Source: an uncultured Clostridia bacterium (GTDB taxonomy: Bacteria; Bacillota; Clostridia; Christensenellales; Aristaeellaceae). From it: a DNA stretch of 51,686 nt. Where the stretch lies: NCBI GenBank assembly GCA_937886445.1, contig CALGBY010000052.1, positions 1 through 51,686 of the forward strand, in the 5' to 3' direction. Within the stretch, counting starts at the first letter, position 1. The number at the start of each line of letters is the position of its first letter. Below, piece after piece: positions 25,774-32,594 of this stretch. A model generated the notes under the pieces. It was not told the DNA's origin. It did no database searches and worked only from the letters and a program-made list of their open reading frames with translations. The position numbers were made by a program, and so were the translations under genes.

Positions 25774-27735
25774 ATGAGCGAAAGGAAACCCTACTATATC
25801 ACAACAGCCATCGCGTACACTTCCGCAAAGCCGCACATCGGCAATACCTATGAGATCGTTCTGGCGGACGCCATCGCGCGTTACCGCAGACAGCAGGGCT
25901 ACGATGTGTATTTCCAGACCGGCACCGATGAGCACGGCCTCAAGATCCAGCAGAAGGCGGAAGCGGCCGGCATCACCCCGCAGCAGTATGTGGATGATGT
26001 GGCCGGACAGATCAAGGGCATCTGGGACCTGATGAACACCACCTATGACCGCTTTGTACGCACGACCGATGAGGAGCATGTGCGCAAGGTACAGCGCATC
26101 TGCACCAAGATGTACGAGCAGGGCGATATCTACAAGGGCAAATATGTAGGCAAGTACTGCACTCCCTGTGAAAGCTTCTGGACCGAGAGCCAGCTGGTGG
26201 ACGGAAAGTGCCCGGACTGCGGCCGTGCCTGTGTGGACGCGGAGGAAGAGGCGTATTTCTTCAAGATGAGCAAATACGCGCCCCGTCTGATCGAATATAT
26301 TGAATCCCATCCCGATTTTATACAGCCCGAAAGCCGCAAGAACGAGATGCTCAACAATTTCCTCAAGCCCGGCCTGCAGGATCTGTGCATCTCCCGTTCC
26401 AGCTTCACCTGGGGCATCCCGCTGGAGTTCGCTCCCGGCCATGTGATCTATGTGTGGCTGGACGCACTCAGCAACTACATCACCTTCTGCGGCTACGATC
26501 CCGACGGCAATCATGACGAACAGTACAAAAAGTTCTGGCCGGCCGATCTGCACCTGATCGGCAAGGATATCATTCGTTTCCATACCATCTACTGGCCCAT
26601 TTTCCTGATGAGCATGGGCGAGCCGCTGCCCAAGCAGATCTTCGGCCATCCCTGGCTGCTGGTCAAGGGCGAAAAGATGAGCAAGAGCTTGGGCAATGTG
26701 ATCTATGCCGATGACCTGGTAGCGCAGTTCGGCGTGGACGCGGTGCGTTATTTCGTGCTGCACGAAATGCCCTTCGCTTCCGACGGCGTGCTCACCTATG
26801 ACCTGATCATCGAACGCGTGAACAGCGAGCTGGCGAATATTCTGGGTAACCTTGTCAACCGCACCGTTGCCATGACCAACAAGTATTTTGACGGCGTGAT
26901 CCAGACGCCCGACACCTGTGAAGATATCGATAACGAGCTGAAGAGCGTTGCGCTTTCTCTGAAGGCGCGCGTTGAGGAACGGATGGACGGACTGCATGTG
27001 GCGGACGCGATCGATGAGATCTTCACACTGCTTCGCCGTGCCAACAAGTATATCGACGAGACCGCACCCTGGGTGCTTGCCAAGAGCGAGGACAGCCGTT
27101 CCCGTCTCGGCACCGTGCTGTACAACCTGCTTGAAAGCATCCGCTTCGCGGCGGTATCCATCAAGCCCTTCCTGCCTGAAACCGCGGACAGGATCCTGGC
27201 GCAGCTGAATACCGAAGACGGCGGTCTTGAAAGTCTGGAGTCCTTCGGCACGCTTGTGCCCGGCAGCAGGGTAGGCGCGGGCGAGATCCTGTTTGCCCGT
27301 CTGGACCCTGTAAAGAAGATGGAGGAGATCAACGCCTTCCTTGAGGAAAAGAAAAAGGCCGCCCTCCCCGCCCTTGAGACCGAGCCGCTCGTCCAAGAGA
27401 ATGTGGATTTCGACACCTTCTGCAAAAGCGACCTGCGCGCCGTAAAGGTAAAGAACTGTGAACATGTCAAAAAATCCGACAAGCTGCTCCGCTTCACGCT
27501 GGATGACGGCACCGGCACCGACAGGCAGATCCTTTCCGGCATCGCAAAGTACTATCAGCCCGAGGAACTCATCGGAAAAACGCTGATCGCCATCGTGAAC
27601 CTGCCCCCGCGCAAGATGATGGGGCTGGAGAGCTGCGGCATGCTGCTTTCCGCCGTTCACAAGGAAAAGGGCGAGGAGAAGCTCAACCTGATGATGATCT
27701 CCGACGCCGTTCCCGCCGGAGCAAGGCTCTGCTGA
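25774..27735 (+). CDS. metG: Methionyl-tRNA synthetase
   Basis: A 653-aa class I synthetase that charges tRNA-Met. PHIG (residues 20-23) is the HIGH motif and KMSKS lies near residue 300. A zinc-knuckle insertion with CTPC and CPDC is at about 128-150. The anticodon-binding helical domain follows, and the last 105 residues form an EMAP/Trbp111-like tRNA-binding domain (FDTFCKSDLRAVKVKNCEHV). The start follows AAGGAGG by 7 bases. Expression is controlled by the T-box leader upstream. It is a single-gene unit ending in a strong terminator. Confidence 0.98.
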   Translation: MSERKPYYITTAIAYTSAKPHIGNTYEIVLADAIARYRRQQGYDVYFQTGTDEHGLKIQQKAEAAGITPQQYVDDVAGQIKGIWDLMNTTYDRFVRTTDEEHVRKVQRICTKMYEQGDIYKGKYVGKYCTPCESFWTESQLVDGKCPDCGRACVDAEEEAYFFKMSKYAPRLIEYIESHPDFIQPESRKNEMLNNFLKPGLQDLCISRSSFTWGIPLEFAPGHVIYVWLDALSNYITFCGYDPDGNHDEQYKKFWPADLHLIGKDIIRFHTIYWPIFLMSMGEPLPKQIFGHPWLLVKGEKMSKSLGNVIYADDLVAQFGVDAVRYFVLHEMPFASDGVLTYDLIIERVNSELANILGNLVNRTVAMTNKYFDGVIQTPDTCEDIDNELKSVALSLKARVEERMDGLHVADAIDEIFTLLRRANKYIDETAPWVLAKSEDSRSRLGTVLYNLLESIRFAAVSIKPFLPETADRILAQLNTEDGGLESLESFGTLVPGSRVGAGEILFARLDPVKKMEEINAFLEEKKKAALPALETEPLVQENVDFDTFCKSDLRAVKVKNCEHVKKSDKLLRFTLDDGTGTDRQILSGIAKYYQPEELIGKTLIAIVNLPPRKMMGLESCGMLLSAVHKEKGEEKLNLMMISDAVPAGARLC

Positions 27736-27754
27736 TCATAATCGCAATAAATAT

Positions 27755-27786
27755 CGCCTGCGGTCTCAAAGCGCCGCAGGCGTTTT
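27755..27786 (+). terminator. metG terminator
   Basis: CGCCTGCGG (27755-27763) pairs with CCGCAGGCG (27774-27782) and is followed by TTTT. It also lies near the end of the convergent M28 peptidase gene. Confidence 0.85.
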
Positions 27787-27815
27787 CATATTTTCAGAGC
27801 GCTGTCTTTTCGGCG

Positions 27816-28775
27816 TCAGCCGAGCTTTCGCGCGGCAGCGGCAAGAACGGCGGTCAGCGTATCCACAGTACTTTCATCCGATACCGTATCCCGCTTCGTA
27901 TGGATATACGGCGTGTACAGGATTCCCTTCTTGCTTTTCCGGCAGGCGCAGATGCCGCACGAGATATCAAAGCTCATGTGATCGCTGTTCATGCGGCTGT
28001 CCTTCCGGCTGCGCAGTTCAAACGGCACGCCCGCTTCTTCAAACGATGAACGCAGTGCCGCGCCGGCGGGAGAGGCAATAAAGGCATCCGTGGCGGAAAG
28101 GACAAACACGCTTCCGTTGCCCACGCAGTCCAGATTGATGACCGGAACATTTTCCTTTACCTGCGGGCGCTCCTTCGCAAAAGCCCTGCTGCCCCGCTTT
28201 CCCTTTTCCTCCCCGTCAAACAGGATAAAGGCGCAGCCCTTCAATTCCTTCCCGGCCAGCTTCAGCACAGCGGAGGTACCGGAGGTGTTGTCATTCGCGT
28301 TGTTCCGATTGGCCGGGCCCCGGAAAAGAGCGAAAAACAGGCCGTAATACACGATCAGAAAAGAAAGCACCGCCATAAGCCTCGCATCGATCCCATTGCC
28401 CGGAAGAAACGCCCGGATACCGCAGAAGAACGCGATGCTTACCGCGAGCAGCGGCAGCAGCGTAAGGATCATATAAAGATAGCCCAGTGCTTTGCTGCAG
28501 GGCAGCATGAGGTTCGGAAAAAGCGAACGCCGGGGCGTATCATAATGGGCGCAGAAAATCAACTTCGCCTTTTCGGGGTCTCCCAGTACCGTATTGGCGT
28601 ATCCGTCACTGATCTCGGTGCGTGTTTCGGGAAAACCGTTTTTCACAAAGGCGCGGAATTCCTCCTTCTGCTTTTCCGTATTGCGCACAGGAAAGCGCGC
28701 GACAAGCTCCGCAAGCATCCCGTCCGTATTCATCTGTTCTTCGCGTCCGACAGTCTGTTCCGTATCGTTTTTCAT
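27816..28775 (-). CDS. Membrane-embedded M28 family zinc peptidase
   Basis: A 319-aa M28-type aminopeptidase-like protein. The five metal-ligand regions appear in order: CAHYDTP (about residue 75), NANDNTSG (about 158), DGEEKG (about 185), LDCVG (about 211) and YIHTKRDT near residue 290. Two hydrophobic segments, LGYLYMILTLLPLLAVSIAF and AVLSFLIVYYGLFFALF, lie between the first and second ligand regions, so the active site appears to straddle a membrane hairpin. There is no signal peptide; the N-terminus is probably cytoplasmic. AAAGGA precedes the ATG. It follows the U32 gene by 26 bases, so the two are probably co-transcribed. Natural substrate unknown. Confidence 0.82.
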   Translation of the reverse strand: MKNDTEQTVGREEQMNTDGMLAELVARFPVRNTEKQKEEFRAFVKNGFPETRTEISDGYANTVLGDPEKAKLIFCAHYDTPRRSLFPNLMLPCSKALGYLYMILTLLPLLAVSIAFFCGIRAFLPGNGIDARLMAVLSFLIVYYGLFFALFRGPANRNNANDNTSGTSAVLKLAGKELKGCAFILFDGEEKGKRGSRAFAKERPQVKENVPVINLDCVGNGSVFVLSATDAFIASPAGAALRSSFEEAGVPFELRSRKDSRMNSDHMSFDISCGICACRKSKKGILYTPYIHTKRDTVSDESTVDTLTAVLAAAARKLG

Positions 28776-28801
28776 GTCATTTCCTTTCAGGTACCGATCT
28801 G

Positions 28802-29764
28802 TCAGTACCGTCTGTTATTCTCTGTTTCCGGGTAATAGCAGTTCATCCCGCAGCCCTCCGGAAACACCTTTTCCTTCATCAGGCGGATATACTCTTCCTC
28901 ACTGCCGGCTTGCTCCAGCAAGCGAAGCGCCTCTTTTGAAGCGGAAATATCTCTCAGCATGCTATGGGCAAAGCTGCCGCGCCCCACCAGCTTCAGATGG
29001 GTCACACCGGCCTCCCGCAGCCGGTACAGCGCGCAAAGTCCGCAGCCTGTGGCGCCCGGCACATCCTTTTCCGCCCTTTCCGGAAGCTCCGTGCCGTCAA
29101 GCGTACACGCCAGCCGGCAGGTATAAGGCAAAAGATCCGCGTGAAGAGAATTGCAGTAGGCGCCGGTAAAGCGACAATTTTCATTCATCAGAAATACTTC
29201 ATACTCCATCGCCGCGTACGGATGATGTTCCCGGTCGCGCCTGATCACCAGCGCCGTATCCTCCGTGCTCACACCGCGGCGAAAGATCACCCTTTCCGCA
29301 CCCAGACGGCGCGCCTGTTCAAGCACCGCGCTGTTGATCTCCCCCATTTCTCCGCTCAGGATCACGCGCGCCCTGTTCAGTACGCGGTCATTCCTTCTTC
29401 TTTCCGCAAGCTCCGTCAGCAGACCGAGATCCGCGATGATGAAACGGTCAAAGCCGTATTCCATGCAGGTATACATCAAACGGAACACATCCTCCGTCTG
29501 GCGCGGCGCGTAGGAAGGCGCGTTGAGTGTGACTGCCGCGGAAAGACCGGTATGCTTTATCATGTCCCGCAGGATCTCCATATCACTTTCAGAGCCGATC
29601 TGCGCGTTCGCGTAGTGTACCTCCCTGCGGTCCGGCAACGCGAGTTCGGAATACCTGCGGTACCATTCCCCCGGTACATACCCGAAAAACACCTCATCCG
29701 CGCCATGCGCGGCGTAGGCGGCAAGGGCGTCGATACTGCCTATCCCGGCGGTGAGCTTCATCAT
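28802..29764 (-). CDS. U32 family peptidase-like Fe-S protein
   Basis: A 320-aa TIM-barrel U32 protein: ADEVFFGY, LNAPSYAPRQ, DRFIIADLG, VILSGEMGEINS and the cysteine cluster FTGAYCNSLHADLLPYTC followed by GATGCGLCALY, which fits the four-cysteine Fe-S site of the family. Relatives hydroxylate RNA (TrhP/RlhA) or ubiquinone precursors (UbiU). GGAGGAG precedes the ATG at 29764; an upstream alternative overlaps the neighbouring gene. The adjacent gene encodes a second U32-like barrel, so the pair may form a heterodimer as UbiU and UbiV do. Confidence 0.82.
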   Translation of the reverse strand: MMKLTAGIGSIDALAAYAAHGADEVFFGYVPGEWYRRYSELALPDRREVHYANAQIGSESDMEILRDMIKHTGLSAAVTLNAPSYAPRQTEDVFRLMYTCMEYGFDRFIIADLGLLTELAERRRNDRVLNRARVILSGEMGEINSAVLEQARRLGAERVIFRRGVSTEDTALVIRRDREHHPYAAMEYEVFLMNENCRFTGAYCNSLHADLLPYTCRLACTLDGTELPERAEKDVPGATGCGLCALYRLREAGVTHLKLVGRGSFAHSMLRDISASKEALRLLEQAGSEEEYIRLMKEKVFPEGCGMNCYYPETENNRRY

Positions 29765-29781
29765 TTTCCTGTCTCCTCCCG

Positions 29782-31005
29782 TCAGATATGCAATATCACC
29801 CGGCTTGCCCATGAAAGCTCTTCACCGCGGGCAATGCCGAAAAGGGAATTGAAGCGGTTCAGGCAGCCGGTTTCAGGCGCGTAGGCAAAAGCATGTTCCC
29901 CGCAAAAGCCCGGGCACATCCCATCGGATATCGCACCCTCAAACGCCCTTCTCAGCGGGCAGACGAGCGCCGTGTTCATCCTGAAGAAGGGCGCGTGCGC
30001 CTCCGCCGGAAACCCTTCCGGCGTGACAGGACACAGTCCGTCCGTTTCATAGGAAAGAGCGGATACCCCCAGAGCCTTCAGATACCGCCCCGCGGCCGGC
30101 ATGTTCAGCATATTTTCTTTTTCGGGCGCGGCACGCATAAAGCCCATCCGTGTATCCGCTTTGCGCTTATTCATCAGGGTACCGAGGATCAGCCGCATTC
30201 CCGGCGGAGGCATTTCACCCAGCCGTGCCGCGGTACCGATATCATTGGCGACCACCGCGCACTCTCCGTTCACGGCATCCGGGATACATACCCGCCGCAC
30301 CGTTTCCAGCGTGCTCTCCAGCACGCTTTCGCCAAGCGGCGGCAGCACAATAACAGGCAACATCCCCAGCTCCCTTGCTTTACTGAGCAGGCAGCGCATC
30401 TCATCCTCCCCGGGAAGCAGGGAAACACAGTATTCGTTTCCGATATAGAGGCAGCCGATCCTTCCCGCCGCCTTATCAAAAAGCTCCGCATCCGTAAAGC
30501 GCTCTTTGAAATACGAAAGGAACGCGCCCCATTCGCTGTCAAGAAACACCCGGCGGGCGGCACGCGTTTCAAGCGCGAGCGCGAACCCGGCATCCGCGGA
30601 TACCCAGAACCCTTCCGTCCGCTCCGGCCTGTTTTCCGCAGTATCCCGGCAGAACACGCGGGTGATCTCATCCTCTTCTCCGGCCTGCTTCAGCCGCGTA
30701 AAGCGGGCGTATTCCTCCTGAAACGCGGCGATCTCCCCGCTCTTTTTTTCCAGCTCCAGCCGGTACACGGTAAAGAACGGTGTTGTTTCCTCCGCCGATA
30801 CCGTAAAACGCGACAGCAGAACATCCGTGTACGCCTGCTTTGAAAAGCTGTACAGGGAAAGCAGCGCGTGTTCACTGCAGGGGCATTCCCCCTTCAGCCG
30901 GAAGGTAAAGCCCAGCGCGGAAAGATCCAGCACGCGGTACTCCTTTGTGCAGGCACTGCCGTCCGCGTCCGCGAACACGAAACGCGCCATTCCGAACGGT
31001 ATCAT
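29782..31005 (-). CDS. PilZ-like domain fused to a U32-like barrel
   Basis: A 407-aa protein. The first 90 residues are a small beta domain with YRVLDLSALGFTFRL, which resembles the DxSxxG motif of PilZ cyclic-di-GMP receptors, though the preceding RxxxR arginines are not evident. Residues about 185-400 resemble a U32/UbiV barrel (GCLYIGNEYC, CAVVANDIGTAARL, LILGTLMNKRK) and end with cysteines in CPLRRAF and CPGFCGEHAF. AAGGGGGAG precedes the ATG. It is the first gene of a three-gene unit with the U32 protein and the M28 peptidase. Both domain names are assigned by eye and need a profile search. Confidence 0.55.
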   Translation of the reverse strand: MIPFGMARFVFADADGSACTKEYRVLDLSALGFTFRLKGECPCSEHALLSLYSFSKQAYTDVLLSRFTVSAEETTPFFTVYRLELEKKSGEIAAFQEEYARFTRLKQAGEEDEITRVFCRDTAENRPERTEGFWVSADAGFALALETRAARRVFLDSEWGAFLSYFKERFTDAELFDKAAGRIGCLYIGNEYCVSLLPGEDEMRCLLSKARELGMLPVIVLPPLGESVLESTLETVRRVCIPDAVNGECAVVANDIGTAARLGEMPPPGMRLILGTLMNKRKADTRMGFMRAAPEKENMLNMPAAGRYLKALGVSALSYETDGLCPVTPEGFPAEAHAPFFRMNTALVCPLRRAFEGAISDGMCPGFCGEHAFAYAPETGCLNRFNSLFGIARGEELSWASRVILHI

Positions 31006-31064
31006 CCGCTCTCCCCCTTCCGGCTGAGCTTATGCCATAATGACATTGGGAGTACATAAAGGAC

Positions 31065-31087
31065 GACGCCGGGTCAGTCCCGGCGTC
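31065..31087 (-). terminator. Terminator of the XRE-acyltransferase operon
   Basis: GACGCCGGG and CCCGGCGTC form a perfect 9-bp stem with a 5-base loop, followed on the minus strand by CTTTATG. It lies 12 bases after the acyltransferase stop. Confidence 0.7.
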
Positions 31088-31098
31088 CGGACACAGGA

Positions 31099-31992
31099 TC
31101 AGTCATATTCAAAGCCGCTCGGTTCGCTGAAGGGCCTGTCCATCAGTTCGGGATGAGAAAACAGATACTGGATCAGCTTCAGGCTGCGCGCGAAGTAGAA
31201 GCCGTCCGCGATGCGCTCATCCAGTGTGACAGCCATATCCACCATATCGCGCAGCACCTTGGTGCCGTCCTTCTGCAGCACCTCCGCCTTATGGATGGTA
31301 CCGATGGTAGCCACCACGCTGGTGGAGCCGTAGTTGTTCAGGTGATGATAAACGGCAGGGCACTTGATGCTGCCCAGATTGCTCAGCAGTACGGAGGCAT
31401 AATTGCTGTCCCCGCGGGTGACGGCCTGCAGGTTCTTTCCCCAGAAATCCAGCTTGCGCAGGAACCAGCACATGAACATCAGGATGGGACGGGGCACCTT
31501 TGAAAGATGCTCAAGCAGCTTATCCACACCGCCGGTCGCCGTGGCGCTCTTTCTTGTTTCCTGCAGATCTCCGTAGATCCTGTGGCTCAGCTCGTCCAGC
31601 GTTTCATTCTCCTTCGGGACGAACATCATGAAGGCCTCCTCGGCGCCGTCTACAAAGCGGCGCTTGGCCATAAAGGCCAGGGAGATCTCGTTATGCTCAT
31701 AGGCGCGCCTGCCCTGAATGAAGCGGTTCATCTTGGGGCGCTCGTTCACCATTTTCGCCACGGCAAAAACGATGCAGTGGAAAATGGTGGTCTTGTAGTT
31801 ATCGTGCTGCTGATTCTTTTTTTCAATGTAGCGCAGCAACTCGGTCACATCAAAATCCTGCTGCAGGCACACCTCCGCGTCCGTGCGGTTGGGCATCACA
31901 TAGGGCATCAGCACATTGAGGCCGGTCACATCCGTTACACGGCGCGCGTCTCTCCGGTCTCCCCATTTTCTCTTCCTCTTTTTTTCTTCCAT
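31099..31992 (-). CDS. E2/chloramphenicol acetyltransferase-like protein with altered catalytic motif
   Basis: A 297-aa protein of the 2-oxoacid dehydrogenase acyltransferase / CAT fold: FDVTELLRYIEKKN, FHCIVFAVAKMVNERPKMNRF, and near the C-terminus DERIADGFYFARSL. Active E2 enzymes have DHRxxDG, with histidine as the general base; here the position is glutamate. No lipoyl or subunit-binding domain is present. The ATG used lies six bases after the XRE stop; GGAG is 12 bases upstream. It is co-transcribed with the XRE gene. It may be a non-catalytic or differently acting relative; no E1 or E3 genes are nearby. Confidence 0.78.
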   Translation of the reverse strand: MEEKKRKRKWGDRRDARRVTDVTGLNVLMPYVMPNRTDAEVCLQQDFDVTELLRYIEKKNQQHDNYKTTIFHCIVFAVAKMVNERPKMNRFIQGRRAYEHNEISLAFMAKRRFVDGAEEAFMMFVPKENETLDELSHRIYGDLQETRKSATATGGVDKLLEHLSKVPRPILMFMCWFLRKLDFWGKNLQAVTRGDSNYASVLLSNLGSIKCPAVYHHLNNYGSTSVVATIGTIHKAEVLQKDGTKVLRDMVDMAVTLDERIADGFYFARSLKLIQYLFSHPELMDRPFSEPSGFEYD

Positions 31993-31997
31993 TCTGT

Positions 31998-32345
31998 TCA
32001 CACTCCGTTCGCGGCTGAGCCGCATTTTTCACTGTTCGCGCGATACATTTTCCGCTCCTTCACACGGTGCAGGCTGAAACGCGGGCGGTGTTTCTTTCGT
32101 GCCAGATGCTCCTGCGCCTTCTTCTCGCGTTCCGTATAGCTTTCATCCGGGATGAACTCCAGAATATCATCCGGACGGCAGTTCAGCACCCGGCAGATAT
32201 GCTCCACGCTTTCAAGCGATACATACCGGTCGTTTTTGATACGGGTCATGATATTGGCGCTGAAGCCCGCCCGTATTCTGAGCTGGGCATTGGACATATT
32301 CAGTTCCACCAGCCGGTGAAACAGCTTCTTATAACTTACCGACAT
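31998..32345 (-). CDS. XRE-family HTH regulator
   Basis: A 115-aa DNA-binding protein. Residues about 5-68 form a Cro/CI helix-turn-helix (LFHRLVELNMSNAQLRIRAG, IMTRIKNDRYVSLESVEHIC, LNCRPDDILEFIP), similar to small YozG-like repressors. The last 45 residues are a basic tail. A perfect AAGGAGG precedes the ATG by 7 bases; a longer reading of seven more residues lacks a site. The promoter spacer contains an inverted repeat, suggesting autoregulation and control of the acyltransferase gene that follows. Confidence 0.88.
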   Translation of the reverse strand: MSVSYKKLFHRLVELNMSNAQLRIRAGFSANIMTRIKNDRYVSLESVEHICRVLNCRPDDILEFIPDESYTEREKKAQEHLARKKHRPRFSLHRVKERKMYRANSEKCGSAANGV

Positions 32346-32371
32346 CGTTTTCCTCCTTCGGAGCACGGCAT

Positions 32372-32400
32372 ATTATTTCACTTTTTCGTGAATTTTTCAA
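32372..32400 (-). promoter_or_regulatory. XRE operon promoter with operator-like inverted repeat
   Basis: TTGAAA (32395-32400) and AATAAT (32372-32377) on the minus strand are 17 bases apart. Between and beside them TTCAC-N6-GTGAA (32377-32392) is a perfect inverted repeat, a good operator for the encoded XRE protein. Confidence 0.65.
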
Positions 32401-32507
32401 TATTTAAAGGAAGCTTGCGCCCGGTCGGAATGTATTTTTGCTGTATTCATGCTTTACCGGCGAAGCGGAGCCGTCAGAAAGCAGTTTTGACAGCCGGGAT
32501 CACCGCG

Positions 32508-32547
32508 ATCTGTTCCGGTTGCAAAAGGGGAACAGATGTGCTATTAT
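32508..32547 (+). promoter_or_regulatory. uvrA promoter framed by an inverted repeat
   Basis: TTGCAA (32519-32524) and TATTAT (32542-32547) are 17 bases apart. ATCTGTTCC (32508-32516) and GGAACAGAT (32529-32537) form a perfect 9-bp inverted repeat around the -35 box. It is not the usual Firmicutes LexA box, GAAC-N4-GTTC, because the half-sites face the other way. Confidence 0.6.
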
Positions 32548-32594
32548 AGCGGTATCCCCATGTGGATAAGCAAGGCGGATATACGGAGGAAGCT

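Noticed and set aside
25753..27660. 635-codon minus-strand open frame
   Set aside because: It is the antisense shadow of metG; GC-rich codon bias keeps this frame open and the product has no motif.
32487..32492. TTGACA as the uvrA -35 box
   Set aside because: It is about 50 bases from the -10 TATTAT; TTGCAA at 32519 has the right 17-base spacing.
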